From contig NZ_JAFEUM010000010.1 in assembly GCF_016900875.1 (NCBI RefSeq), positions 51,873-115,872 of the forward strand: DNA of 64,000 nt. Reading direction: 5' to 3'. The stretch comes from Vibrio ulleungensis (lineage in GTDB: Bacteria; Pseudomonadota; Gammaproteobacteria; Enterobacterales; Vibrionaceae). The translations under genes and the position numbers were made by a program. Shown piece after piece: positions 17,589 through 27,540 of this stretch (its first letter is position 1; every line of letters starts with the position of its first letter). The notes under the pieces were generated by a model. It did not search any database. It was not told where the DNA came from and saw nothing but the letters and a program-made list of their open reading frames with translations.

Positions 17589-18224
17589 CTAATGACTGAA
17601 CCAGCTGCGGATCTTTTTACGGCGGCTGCTGTGCATAAGTAGCGTTAGCGCGATCCCGCTGGCAAAGCTCAGCACGATCATCAAAGACATGTAGCGGTCG
17701 CTGTTACGGTAATGATGGTCCGAGAATGCCGTCACTCGTCCTTTTTCAAAGGTTATGCGCACGAAACCCACCACGCTTTCGTTATTGTAAATGGGTTCGA
17801 TCAGCTGCTGACGTCCAATCGCTATTGTGCCTAATGGGCTTGTTAGCCCGGTTGCATCCATTGCATTTAGCGCATTATCACTTGCGGCCAGTTTAACGCC
17901 TTCGGCGTCGTAGATGGTGGCATCCAAAACCAAAGAGTTACTGGCTAGTTGGTGAGTGAGCGTAAGTAGGCGCTCTTGCTCATTATTGGTAATGAAATCA
18001 CCGGCCGACAAAGAAGCCTGCGAGACCAGTAAGTTAGAAAGAGTACTCAACTGTTTAGATTGGATGGCCTGATTTCCGCGACTGATGACAACACTGTTGT
18101 TGACGATCACCGCAAAAGAGGCGATGACGCCAATTATTGCGATAATACGGATGACATTTCTAATGGAGAAAAGAGATTGATTCACTGGTTGCTCGCGGTC
18201 TAATCTGAAATTGCCTCTTGCCAT
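17589..18224 (-). CDS. ytjB: YtjB/Smp-family membrane protein
   Basis: The 211-residue protein has a hydrophobic segment at about residues 22-44, a periplasmic domain of about 130 residues, and a second membrane segment near 183-200 followed by a basic tail (RRKKIR). This is the layout of the YtjB (Smp, also called AhpA) family, which sits divergent from serB in E. coli as here. The periplasmic part includes TIYDAEGVKLAASDN, which resembles a sensor-type extracytoplasmic domain. Its function is not established. Confidence 0.75.
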   Translation of the reverse strand: MARGNFRLDREQPVNQSLFSIRNVIRIIAIIGVIASFAVIVNNSVVISRGNQAIQSKQLSTLSNLLVSQASLSAGDFITNNEQERLLTLTHQLASNSLVLDATIYDAEGVKLAASDNALNAMDATGLTSPLGTIAIGRQQLIEPIYNNESVVGFVRITFEKGRVTAFSDHHYRNSDRYMSLMIVLSFASGIALTLLMHSSRRKKIRSWFSH

Positions 18225-18285
18225 TTTATAGTCAAGCAGGTTAACTAGCCAGAAGAGTTAAGATAAATGGGAATAATTACGCAAT

Positions 18286-19251
18286 ATGGATGGTTCATCA
18301 CAACTGGCTTGTAAAAAGTCGATGCCGTTAATTCGACGCTTTCCAGAAGTCATTCGGGCAAGCCGTCATGATGTAAAGCAGTCAAACTGGGTTATCTTTG
18401 GCGAGCACCTGTCGCCGACCAACTTTGAAGATATCGAACAGCATATACGTCAAGATGTGTTTATTACGCGCGTCTGGAAAGTAGGAAAGTACGAAGTTGC
18501 TCTAATGTATGGAGAGCTTCCCGCAGCAGCTCCATCAATTGTCGATGCGCTGAAGCTGGATTGTGCCTCGCTCGGCGATCTGCCCCAATTGGATAATACC
18601 GGATTGGTTGTCTTTGATATGGATTCAACGGTTATTCAAATTGAGTGTATAGATGAAATTGCCGCACTAGCGGGTGTTGGCGAGGAGGTTTCAGCGGTTA
18701 CCGAACTCGCTATGCAAGGTGAATTAGACTTTGAACAAAGTTTACGCCAACGTGTGGCTAAGTTGGAAGGTGCGGATGAGTTTATCCTATCTCAAGTTCG
18801 CAAAACCTTACCTTTGATGCCTGACCTTACCGAAACCATCAATGCGTTACAGGACTTTGGCTGGAAAACCGCTATCGCCTCAGGTGGCTTCACCTATTTC
18901 TCGGATCACTTAAAAGAGCTCCTGGAACTCGATTATGCGCGTTCTAACCAGTTGGAAATCAAAGACGGTAAGTTAACGGGTAAGGTGCTGGGTGACATTG
19001 TATCTGCGCAAACTAAGGCGGACATTCTAGACGAGTTAGCGGTCAAATATGATATTGACCAGCACAACACGATTGCCGTCGGTGACGGTGCGAATGATTT
19101 GGTCATGATGAATAAAGCGGGTCTGGGTGTCGCGTTTAAGGCAAAGCCCAAAGTGCGTCAGCAATCTCAAGTTGCGATCAATCAAGCGGGACTGGGCGGA
19201 TTGATCTGTTTACTTAGTGCTGGCCTCATTAAACAGCAGCGTAGCTACTAA
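18286..19251 (+). CDS. serB: Phosphoserine phosphatase
   Basis: The 321-residue protein (E. coli 322) has an N-terminal ACT-like region (about 1-100) and a HAD phosphatase domain. The latter contains VFDMDSTVIQIECIDEIA with the nucleophilic aspartate, SGGFTYF, and VGDGANDLVMM for magnesium. It makes L-serine from O-phosphoserine. It is divergent from ytjB with a 61-base gap and convergent with the PilZ gene. Confidence 0.95.
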   Translation: MDGSSQLACKKSMPLIRRFPEVIRASRHDVKQSNWVIFGEHLSPTNFEDIEQHIRQDVFITRVWKVGKYEVALMYGELPAAAPSIVDALKLDCASLGDLPQLDNTGLVVFDMDSTVIQIECIDEIAALAGVGEEVSAVTELAMQGELDFEQSLRQRVAKLEGADEFILSQVRKTLPLMPDLTETINALQDFGWKTAIASGGFTYFSDHLKELLELDYARSNQLEIKDGKLTGKVLGDIVSAQTKADILDELAVKYDIDQHNTIAVGDGANDLVMMNKAGLGVAFKAKPKVRQQSQVAINQAGLGGLICLLSAGLIKQQRSY

Positions 19252-19285
19252 TGTAGTGCGCATACAGTGGGTGTTACCGACAAGG

Positions 19286-21625
19286 CTAGGTCAGTTCAAG
19301 TCTAACCAGCACCTCTTCGGTAATATCCACGATCTCTCCATAGCCTATCAGCCCCGAAAACTCATTCTCAAGCGATCGTGCATGGTGAATGGCGTCTACC
19401 GCAATCTCTTCCAACTCTCGACGTAATAGCTCCGTCATAACTTTGTTCACAGGTGACGCAGAGATACGGATCGCATAAAACAGACCGACCATTTTGGCTT
19501 TTTTCACAAAGTGGATACGGCTTTGTGCGTTTTCGAAGTCTTCAAATATTTTGCTTTCGATATTAACGATATGATCGCCATTTTTTTCAACCAGTAAGTA
19601 CACCTCATGATAGACCGGCGTGGTGTTATCTCGCGCTTTCATTGGCGAGGCCATGAGTCGGTTGGAGCGCCCTTTCAACAGAGTGTCCAATGAAAACTTA
19701 TCTCGAGTACCAAGGGCATGTAACAATTGACCTACGCGACCAAGTGGAAAGTTAACCCCGACAGAGCGTGGACGAAGTGAATGCTCTTTTCGTTCCACAA
19801 AGTAAGGGATACAGGCAATTCTAGACAGCAGTGATTGGTGTATTGATTGCAATAAATTGGGGTTTGGTAATTGCTCTTCTTTTTCGACCAATTTGTTTTT
19901 GTTGTGTGCGATCAGTGAGCGCAAGAATTTTAGACTGTTGTTCGTGTCTTCGGTTTCTTGAATCGAAAAGTGCATCACTTGATAATTTGGTTCAATTCTT
20001 ACCGCGCTGTAGGGCAGGCTGCTAAGGTTGATTTTTGCATTGTACTTTTGAAGCTCTAGAAAGTGCACTTCAGCAATATCGCCACATCGCTGCTCGAGAG
20101 GCTTCGCAAGCTTAACGCTCATACCCCTGTTAGAAAAGTTCAGGGTTGTACCGCGCACTGAGCCATTTTTGAAATTGAGGGTAACCGGTGTATTAAATTC
20201 GAATCTTGGCTCTTTGCGTCGTGAGCGCGCATCAAAATAGATAGCGTTTGGTGAGCCAGTAATGTTCCGACTGTGTCTAAACCGATTCAGCGCTGATGTT
20301 GGTAAGTTTGGTTTTTCGGTCAGAAGGTAATCTGAAGCCGTATCTTTGTTGCTCAATTCAACCAATAACACCATATGCGTAATACTCAGCATTTCTTGAG
20401 TATGATTTGGATCCGCTTTCGCCATGCGGCTGATTTCTTCGTCCAACAATTCATAGACGTGGATGCGAAAGACTTTCCAGCTGTCTTTTCGTGCACCCAT
20501 GTGCCAAAACAGTTTTCGCTCTTGTATGTTGGATTCGGGCAGCATTAAAGAGTAGAAGAGGTCCTTCTGCTTGTAATCATGTTTGAATGCGTAAATCACA
20601 TTGCTTGATGACCTAACTCCGTCATGGATTAAGGATTTTATACGGCTTGGGTTAAACAGGCTGCCAAAATTTTGCTGATTACGTTCATCGTGCCAATAAC
20701 GCCAAATGGGCAAGTTGTTGTCGGTTAACATGGTGAACTTGAGTTCGGTGCCACTAAAAAACAGCGGTAAATTCGCACTGTTGCGTAAGTGCACATGCTC
20801 ATAGCCGCCAGCTTTGACCCGAATGATCCTATCCTGCTTATCGTGCAGTGCTTTTTTCGCGGTGCCCTTGAGCAATTTACGAATGGCATGATCCATGTAG
20901 TCATTTTCAGATAGCTTTAGCAGTCTCAACCAACGAATACTCGGATTTTCTGGACAAAGATCTACGCCTAGCACGCGGTAGTTATTCGCATCCGCCAATT
21001 GATGAATAGCACAACGTTCTGCCAGTTTGATAAAACGAGCTTGTACGACTTCACCTAGGTGATATGAAAACGCGCTAGGGACTTTTAGCTTAATGCCTGA
21101 ATTAGAAATATCGATCGACAGAGCGTTAATTTGCTGGCCTGTAGGTAAAGTCAGTTCGACTTCAGTGGCTAAGCGCATGCGCTTTTCTTGTCGCTGTAGA
21201 TCAACCCCAAAATTGACAATATCAGACATGAAGTTTTCGTCTTGTTCGATATCGCCTGTGCGCTTCATTTTGCCGTTTTGATGAAGGATACGAAAATTAT
21301 TGTGTGTATTGATTAATGCTTCGTACACACCTTCGGTATAGCCACCGAATCGTACTATTTTTTTGTGGTAGGTATTGATGGCTACATCGTCTAACCAGTG
21401 GGTTAACCCATCAAGTAGATACTCTCTGCACTCTCCATTAACTCGTCCACGCAAATCGATTGATTTCGTGCACGTCGACATCACTCGCTTAAGCTCCATT
21501 TTTGTGAGCAATTTTAGCGAGGGCGGCTCTCCTTCGGTTAGGCTGTCTATGAGCTGTTCAAAATCGGCAGCGTGATAGGCGGGAATAAGCTGCTCGACCA
21601 GTGATAAAACTTCCGGTTGATTCAT
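19286..21625 (-). CDS. Large protein with two PilZ c-di-GMP-binding domains
   Basis: The 779-residue protein carries two PilZ motifs. The first has RQEKR at 145-149 and DISNSG at 172-177. The second has RRKEPR near 469-474 and NFSNRG at 496-501. Both show the RxxxR and (D/N)xSxxG elements used to bind cyclic di-GMP. No membrane segment or signal peptide is seen. The serB-PilZ-radA order matches that of a V. cholerae PilZ protein which I recall as PlzC; that name is from memory. The regions outside the PilZ domains have no recognisable fold. It would act as a c-di-GMP effector in the cytoplasm. Confidence 0.82.
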   Translation of the reverse strand: MNQPEVLSLVEQLIPAYHAADFEQLIDSLTEGEPPSLKLLTKMELKRVMSTCTKSIDLRGRVNGECREYLLDGLTHWLDDVAINTYHKKIVRFGGYTEGVYEALINTHNNFRILHQNGKMKRTGDIEQDENFMSDIVNFGVDLQRQEKRMRLATEVELTLPTGQQINALSIDISNSGIKLKVPSAFSYHLGEVVQARFIKLAERCAIHQLADANNYRVLGVDLCPENPSIRWLRLLKLSENDYMDHAIRKLLKGTAKKALHDKQDRIIRVKAGGYEHVHLRNSANLPLFFSGTELKFTMLTDNNLPIWRYWHDERNQQNFGSLFNPSRIKSLIHDGVRSSSNVIYAFKHDYKQKDLFYSLMLPESNIQERKLFWHMGARKDSWKVFRIHVYELLDEEISRMAKADPNHTQEMLSITHMVLLVELSNKDTASDYLLTEKPNLPTSALNRFRHSRNITGSPNAIYFDARSRRKEPRFEFNTPVTLNFKNGSVRGTTLNFSNRGMSVKLAKPLEQRCGDIAEVHFLELQKYNAKINLSSLPYSAVRIEPNYQVMHFSIQETEDTNNSLKFLRSLIAHNKNKLVEKEEQLPNPNLLQSIHQSLLSRIACIPYFVERKEHSLRPRSVGVNFPLGRVGQLLHALGTRDKFSLDTLLKGRSNRLMASPMKARDNTTPVYHEVYLLVEKNGDHIVNIESKIFEDFENAQSRIHFVKKAKMVGLFYAIRISASPVNKVMTELLRRELEEIAVDAIHHARSLENEFSGLIGYGEIVDITEEVLVRLELT

Positions 21626-21804
21626 TTAATGGCTAAAGAGTGTTTTTCTTATTACAAGGTATCGGTATAGTTTAATGAATCTTTAACTTTATAGAACGAT
21701 TGCCCTTAAAAAGTGTGACGATAAGGGTAATTCAGTCTGGTAAATTAACGTTTCTCAATGTAATGAGTGAATGGTTACCCAGATTAACTGACTTAGGTAT
21801 AACA

Positions 21805-23181
21805 ATGGCGAAAGCAAAGCGCGCGTATGTGTGCAACGATTGTGGCGCGGATTTTCCCCGTTGGCAAGGGCAATGTAATGCGTGTGGTAGTTGGAACACC
21901 ATCTCCGAAGTGCGACTAGCGGCCTCACCAGCAGCGGCGCGAAATGAACGGATCATGGGGTATGCAGGCAGCGGCGAATCTGAGGTCCAACTGTTGGCCG
22001 ATATTGATCTGCAGGAAGTTCCGCGGTTTGGTTCGAGCTTTAAAGAGTTTGATCGGGTATTGGGCGGTGGGGTTGTTCCAGGAGCCGCAATTCTTATCGG
22101 TGGTAATCCAGGAGCGGGTAAATCGACGCTGCTGCTTCAAACCATGTGCCGACTATCGGCACAGATGCCCACCTTGTACGTGACCGGAGAAGAGTCGCTG
22201 CAGCAAGTTGCGATGCGTGCTTCTCGTCTGGGGTTACCCAAAGATAACTTGAAAATGCTGTCTGAAACCAACGTGGACCGAATTTGTCAGGTTGCAGAGA
22301 AAGAGCAACCTAAAATCATGGTCATCGACTCTATTCAGGTCATGCATGTGGGGGATGTGCAGTCCTCACCGGGTACGGTTGCGCAAGTGAGAGAGTCGGC
22401 GACGGCGTTAACTCGGTATGCCAAACAAAATAACGTGGCCGTTTTTATTGTTGGACATGTAACCAAAGATGGCTCACTTGCTGGTCCAAAAGTACTAGAA
22501 CATATTATTGACTGTTCCGTTCTTCTAGATGGCGGAGCCGACACACGATTTAGAACCATGCGAAGCCACAAGAATCGATTCGGCGCGGTCAATGAACTGG
22601 GTGTTTTTGCGATGACCGGTGAAGGGCTAAAAGAGGTCAGCAACCCTTCGGCCATCTTTTTATCTCGTGGTGAAGAGGATACCTCTGGCAGTTCGGTTAT
22701 GGTGGTTTGGGAAGGAACTCGTCCTCTGCTGGTCGAAATTCAAGCCCTTGTGGATTATTCACAGCTGGCCAACCCTCGAAGAGTGTCTGTGGGTTTGGAT
22801 CAGAACCGATTGTCACTACTTTTAGCGGTATTGCACAAGCATGGTGGACTTCAAATGGCGGATCAGGATGTATTTGTCAATGTAGTTGGTGGCGTTAAAG
22901 TGACGGAAACCAGCGCAGACTTGGCATTAATCTTGGCCCTTCTTTCAAGTTTTAAAGATCGTATCTTGCCGAAGGATGTCGTGGTCTTTGGTGAAGTTGG
23001 ACTTGCGGGTGAAATTCGACCAGTGCCAAGTGGTCAGGAGCGACTAATGGAAGCCAAAAAACATGGCTTTACCCGTGCAATCGTCCCGTCAAAAAACTTG
23101 CCAAAGGGGGGAATCGACGGTATGCAACTCTTTGGGGTGAACAAACTGTCCGAAGCCATTTCTGCTTTTGATGATTTGTAA
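21805..23181 (+). CDS. radA: DNA repair helicase RadA (Sms)
   Basis: The ATG at 21805 gives 458 residues starting MAKAKRAYVCNDCGADFPRW (E. coli 460). The frame is open 105 bases further upstream but that part is unlike RadA. It has a C4 zinc finger (CNDC...CNAC), a P-loop GGNPGAGKST, the RadA signature SHKNRFGAVNE, and a Lon-like C-terminal domain ending GEVGLAGEIRPV. RadA drives branch migration in recombination. Its promoter must lie in the 180-base gap to the divergent PilZ gene. Confidence 0.95.
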   Translation: MAKAKRAYVCNDCGADFPRWQGQCNACGSWNTISEVRLAASPAAARNERIMGYAGSGESEVQLLADIDLQEVPRFGSSFKEFDRVLGGGVVPGAAILIGGNPGAGKSTLLLQTMCRLSAQMPTLYVTGEESLQQVAMRASRLGLPKDNLKMLSETNVDRICQVAEKEQPKIMVIDSIQVMHVGDVQSSPGTVAQVRESATALTRYAKQNNVAVFIVGHVTKDGSLAGPKVLEHIIDCSVLLDGGADTRFRTMRSHKNRFGAVNELGVFAMTGEGLKEVSNPSAIFLSRGEEDTSGSSVMVVWEGTRPLLVEIQALVDYSQLANPRRVSVGLDQNRLSLLLAVLHKHGGLQMADQDVFVNVVGGVKVTETSADLALILALLSSFKDRILPKDVVVFGEVGLAGEIRPVPSGQERLMEAKKHGFTRAIVPSKNLPKGGIDGMQLFGVNKLSEAISAFDDL

Positions 23182-23324
23182 TAGAGCGACCGATAGAGCT
23201 GCTTTAGTTAAAATTGTAACGAAATTGTGAGCGGCACTGCATATTACGGGAACGCTTAATGCTTTGTGTTTCATTCGCCCTGTAGAATCTAACTAGCTGC
23301 CTAGGCTCGAAAAAGTGAAGGCGA

Positions 23325-25025
23325 ATGAGAGATAGAAAACAAAAGCGATGGTTCGATTCAACCTTGTGGGTGCTAGGCATAGTCTTGGCACTTCTTGTCG
23401 TGCCGCGCTTTTGCCTTGCAACTGGCCAAGTTATTGAACAAGACCTGACGTGGTTTCAATTCGATTATGATATCGAGGACAGCAAAGGCTATGTTAGCCA
23501 AAATGTCGACTCGCGCAAACCAATCCTTATCGCTCAGCCAAAGCTTACCGGTGGACACTACTTATCGGTGGTCTCCTTTACCGTGCCAGCCTTAGACTGG
23601 TATGTTATTGATTTTTCTGGGTCTACTTTGATAGGGCAGTTTCACCATCAGATATTAGACTCGGAAGGTAAGGATGTTGCTGTTTTTTCAGGTGGCATAT
23701 TAGACTCTACACCCAACCCGATAATGCTGCGACACGGACGTAAACTCATTCTACAGCCGGGTGATTATCAGCTTCTTACTCAACAACAGTCTCAATTTAA
23801 CATTGCCACACCCACTCCTTTTGTCATGCTCGAAGTGGATTATTTAGCGGATATTAAAAGAGGCAATGCAATCACACTGATTGGTTTGGGTATTCTTGCT
23901 GGTCTCGGAATGCTGTATTTGACTCTGGGGCTGTATCGACTGCGCAAAACCGACTTAGCGTATGCGGTGTTCATCTTAGGGAATCTACTCTTTAATGCCA
24001 CCAGCCTTTTGGTGTTCTCTGACTTGTTTGGGGTGCATTGGTTTACAGGGGCGAGCCTGCCCATTTGTATTTCAAATATGGCCTATGTGTTCTTTGTTAT
24101 GCGATTACTGGGCATTCAATCTCACAACAAGCCACTCTTGTATAAAAGCGGCCACGCGATTATTGGTCTCTATGCGATTGTGTTGTTAGTGGGGCTGCTC
24201 GAGCCTAACTGGCAAATGGAGATGAATCGAGTGGGCGTAGGTGTGTTCTTAGGCTTTGGTGTTATTTGTGGGATCTCGCAGCTTCGCAGCGGCGTCGGCA
24301 TCGCGAAATTTTATTTGCTCGCCAACCTGGGCTTTGTGCTGCTCGGCAGCATTGCCATATCCAATAACGGTCTGGAAGGTCAGCCAACTCTATATATGAG
24401 TCATGTTGGTCTACTCGGCGTCACTATTGAAGTGGTGCTACTCTCATTTGTTCTCGCTTACCAGATGCATTTGACTGGTCGTGAGAAAGCTTCTGCGGTT
24501 AAGGCAGCCCAACAATCACTCGCGCTGGCGCAAACAGACGAGCTTACCCAGCTAGAAAACCGTAGAGCCATGGACACTGCACTGTGTGAAGCTGACGAGT
24601 CTGTCGGGTTTGCGTATTTAGACTTAGACGGTCTTAAGCAGTGTAACGATTTAAAAGGGCACTCATTTGGCGATCAGTTGTTGACCAAGTTCTCGCGCGT
24701 GTTGACTCAAGAGCTTAAAGGAGAAGGGCGTTTGTTTCGTATTGGTGGGGATGAATTTGGTTTGCTGTTTGATGCTCAATCTACGGGAGTGGTTAAGGCG
24801 GCTATTTACTCGACAGAGCAGAGACTTAAAAAGGAGCTCTATCAACCGTTTGGGATTAGCTTTGGCATCGCTCTAAGAGAAGACTATTCATCGGTTTATC
24901 GTATGGTCGAAGTGGCTGACCAAAGAATGTATAAGCATAAAACCACTCGACGCGTCGCTCGCACTCGCACCGCACACCTTCCTTCGGAAGAAAACACTTC
25001 TTCTGGCACCAACGCTGCTTCGTAG
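23325..25025 (+). CDS. 7TM-DISM GGDEF diguanylate cyclase
   Basis: The 566-residue protein has a signal/membrane segment at about 15-32, a periplasmic beta-rich domain (about 33-185), seven predicted membrane helices (about 188-395), a short linker, and a GGDEF domain. The signature FRIGGDEFGLLF is at about residue 474, with YLDLDGLKQCND upstream. The layout is that of 7TMR-DISM receptors. The RxxD inhibitory site is absent, since the residues before GGDEF read KGEGRLFRI. It should make c-di-GMP in response to an outside signal; the ligand is unknown. The tail after the domain is basic and serine/threonine rich. Confidence 0.85.
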   Translation: MRDRKQKRWFDSTLWVLGIVLALLVVPRFCLATGQVIEQDLTWFQFDYDIEDSKGYVSQNVDSRKPILIAQPKLTGGHYLSVVSFTVPALDWYVIDFSGSTLIGQFHHQILDSEGKDVAVFSGGILDSTPNPIMLRHGRKLILQPGDYQLLTQQQSQFNIATPTPFVMLEVDYLADIKRGNAITLIGLGILAGLGMLYLTLGLYRLRKTDLAYAVFILGNLLFNATSLLVFSDLFGVHWFTGASLPICISNMAYVFFVMRLLGIQSHNKPLLYKSGHAIIGLYAIVLLVGLLEPNWQMEMNRVGVGVFLGFGVICGISQLRSGVGIAKFYLLANLGFVLLGSIAISNNGLEGQPTLYMSHVGLLGVTIEVVLLSFVLAYQMHLTGREKASAVKAAQQSLALAQTDELTQLENRRAMDTALCEADESVGFAYLDLDGLKQCNDLKGHSFGDQLLTKFSRVLTQELKGEGRLFRIGGDEFGLLFDAQSTGVVKAAIYSTEQRLKKELYQPFGISFGIALREDYSSVYRMVEVADQRMYKHKTTRRVARTRTAHLPSEENTSSGTNAAS

Positions 25026-25254
25026 CGCCAACCGCTGTAAAACTTCTTGCCGAGCTCACCAGCGATGGTTAGAGTGGCACTGGGCTAATTTTCATCTACT
25101 ATTAACTTCTGACCTTTCCATAGACAACTATGGTCAAACAAGGTGGGAGTTTAAGCTAGTTCGAGTTTGCAAAGCGCTGTTAGCTCAGTCTTTATGCGGG
25201 TTTCGAATTATTTTTTTTCCTAGCGCGTTAAGGGGTATCAGTCTTGACGGATTG

Positions 25255-25263
25255 TGGTATACT
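25255..25263 (+). promoter_or_regulatory. Extended -10 promoter of fusA2
   Basis: TGG-TATACT at 25255-25263 is an extended -10 element about 37 bases before the fusA2 ATG. The -35 region at 17-base spacing is poor. The 275-base gap also holds a small CCATAG/CTATGG hairpin (25118-25133) without a T-tail. Confidence 0.55.
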
Positions 25264-25300
25264 CTGCGCGCATTTTATATCCTATTAACAGAGTAAAACG

Positions 25301-27382
25301 ATGACTGATTTATCAAAATACAGAAACATTGGTATTTTCGCGCACGTTGATGCGGGTAAAACCACGACGACTGAGCGTATCCTAAAGCTTACCGGCCAAA
25401 TCCACAAAACTGGTGAAGTACATGATGGTGAATCAACTACTGACTTCATGGAACAGGAAGCTGAGCGCGGTATTACAATCCAATCAGCAGCTGTAAGCTG
25501 TTTTTGGAATGACCATCGTCTAAACGTTATCGATACTCCTGGACACGTTGACTTCACAGTTGAAGTATACCGTTCTCTAAAAGTTCTTGATGGCGGCATC
25601 GGCGTATTCTGTGGTTCTGGTGGTGTTGAACCTCAATCAGAAACTAACTGGCGTTACGCTAACGAATCAGAAGTATCTCGTCTGATCTTCGTAAACAAAC
25701 TAGACCGTATGGGCGCTGACTTCTACAACGTAGTTGATCAAGTGAAAAACGTACTAGGTGCTACGCCACTAGTAATGGTTCTACCAATCGGCCGCGAAGA
25801 TGACTTCGTGGGTGTTGTAGACCTACTTTCTCGTAAAGCATACGTTTGGGATGACTCTGGTCTTCCTGAAAACTACGAAATTCAAGATGTTCCTGCGGAC
25901 ATGGTTGACGACGTTGAGCAATACCGTGAAGAGCTAATCGAAACTGCCGTTGAGCAAGACGACGAGCTAATGATGGCATACATGGAAGGCGAAGAACCTT
26001 CTATCGAAGACATCAAGCGTTGTATCCGTACTGGTACTCGTGACCTAGCATTCTTCCCAACTTTCTGTGGTTCTGCGTTTAAAAACAAAGGCGTACAGCT
26101 AGTTCTAGATGCAGTAGTTGATTACCTACCAGCTCCAACAGAAGTTGATCCTCAACCTCTAATGGACGAAGAAGGTAACGAAACTGGCGAACACGCTATC
26201 GTTTCTGCTGACGAAACCTTTAAAGCGCTTGCATTCAAAATTATGGATGACCGCTTCGGTGCACTAACTTTCGTTCGTATTTACTCTGGTAAATTGAACA
26301 AAGGTGACACCATCCTGAACTCATTCACAGGTAAAACTGAGCGTGTTGGCCGTATGGTTGAGATGCAAGCAGATGACCGTAAAGAACTCACTAGCGCACA
26401 AGCTGGTGACATCATTGCGATCGTTGGTATGAAGAACGTTCAGACTGGTCACACTCTATGTGATCCTAAAGACCAAGTAACTCTAGAGCCAATGGTATTC
26501 CCAACTCCAGTAATCTCGATTGCTGTAGCGCCAAAAGATAAAGGCGGTTCTGAGAAAATGGGTGTTGCGATTGGTAAAATGGTTGCTGAAGATCCATCTT
26601 TCCAAGTTGAGTCTGACGACGAAACTGGCGAAACCATCCTTAAAGGTATGGGTGAGCTTCACCTAGACATTAAAGTTGACATCCTTAAGCGTACTTACGG
26701 TGTTGACCTAACTGTTGGTGCTCCTCAAGTTGCTTACCGTGAAACTATCACGCAAGCAGTTGAAGATAGCTACACGCACAAGAAGCAGTCTGGTGGTTCT
26801 GGTCAGTTTGGTAAGATCGACTACCGCATCAAGCCAGGTGAAGCAGGTTCAGGTTTCGTATTCTCTTCAACCGTTGTTGGTGGTAACGTACCTAAAGAAT
26901 TCTGGCCTGCAGTAGAAAAAGGCTTCAAATCAATGATGGAAGAGGGTGTTCTTGCAGGATTCCCAGTTCTTGACGTTGAAATTGAACTGTTCGACGGTGG
27001 CTTCCACGCAGTCGATTCATCTGCAATCGCATTTGAAATCGCAGCGAAAGGCGCATTCCGTCAGTCTATCCCTAAAGCGGGTGCACAGCTTCTTGAACCT
27101 ATCATGAAAGTTGACGTGTTCACTCCAGACGATCACGTTGGTGACGTTATCGGTGACCTTAACCGTCGTCGTGGCATGATCAAAGATCAGCAAGCGGGTG
27201 TTACTGGTGTTCGTATTAAAGCTGACGTACCTCTTTCTGAGATGTTCGGCTACATCGGTCACCTACGTACAATCACTTCTGGTCGTGGTCAGTTCTCTAT
27301 GGAGTTCAGCCACTACGCAGCATGTCCACAAAACGTTGCTGAAGAAGTTATTGCTAAAGTTAAAGAAGAGAAAGCTAAGTAA
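25301..27382 (+). CDS. fusA2: Elongation factor G, second type (EF-G2)
   Basis: The 693-residue protein has the five EF-G domains. GTPase motifs are AHVDAGKTTTTERIL, DTPGHVDFTVEVYRS and NKLDRMG; domain IV contains RETITQ and GQFGKIDYRI. Several details differ from the canonical str-operon EF-G, for example VFCGSGGVEPQSETNWRYA. It also stands alone, not beside rpsL, rpsG and tuf. It is therefore read as the paralogue called fusA2 in vibrios. Codon use is very strongly biased to a few codons, which suggests high expression. Whether it drives translocation or ribosome recycling is not shown by sequence. Confidence 0.88.
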   Translation: MTDLSKYRNIGIFAHVDAGKTTTTERILKLTGQIHKTGEVHDGESTTDFMEQEAERGITIQSAAVSCFWNDHRLNVIDTPGHVDFTVEVYRSLKVLDGGIGVFCGSGGVEPQSETNWRYANESEVSRLIFVNKLDRMGADFYNVVDQVKNVLGATPLVMVLPIGREDDFVGVVDLLSRKAYVWDDSGLPENYEIQDVPADMVDDVEQYREELIETAVEQDDELMMAYMEGEEPSIEDIKRCIRTGTRDLAFFPTFCGSAFKNKGVQLVLDAVVDYLPAPTEVDPQPLMDEEGNETGEHAIVSADETFKALAFKIMDDRFGALTFVRIYSGKLNKGDTILNSFTGKTERVGRMVEMQADDRKELTSAQAGDIIAIVGMKNVQTGHTLCDPKDQVTLEPMVFPTPVISIAVAPKDKGGSEKMGVAIGKMVAEDPSFQVESDDETGETILKGMGELHLDIKVDILKRTYGVDLTVGAPQVAYRETITQAVEDSYTHKKQSGGSGQFGKIDYRIKPGEAGSGFVFSSTVVGGNVPKEFWPAVEKGFKSMMEEGVLAGFPVLDVEIELFDGGFHAVDSSAIAFEIAAKGAFRQSIPKAGAQLLEPIMKVDVFTPDDHVGDVIGDLNRRRGMIKDQQAGVTGVRIKADVPLSEMFGYIGHLRTITSGRGQFSMEFSHYAACPQNVAEEVIAKVKEEKAK

Positions 27383-27407
27383 TTTAGCGGTCACTTACTG
27401 ACTTAGA

Positions 27408-27437
27408 AAGCCCAGCCATTTGGCTGGGCTTTTTTTT
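27408..27437 (+). terminator. Rho-independent terminator after fusA2
   Basis: AAGCCCAGCCA and TGGCTGGGCTT pair almost without a loop and run into a stretch of T residues. It starts 25 bases after the stop. Confidence 0.92.
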
Positions 27438-27540
27438 GGCTAAATTTTTTCTAAACTTTCTCATTAGTTAGAAAGTATGGGGTACGGTTATTAGGTAAGC
27501 TAAGGCGTTTCTAAATTATGGATGATGTAAGGATTTAGGT

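Noticed and set aside
21700..21804. 35-codon N-terminal extension of radA
   Set aside because: The family N-terminus MAKAKRAY begins at 21805, and the upstream codons show no similarity to it.
25285..25599. 104-codon minus-strand frame over the start of fusA2
   Set aside because: It is a shadow of the strongly biased fusA2 codons and has no binding site or family resemblance.
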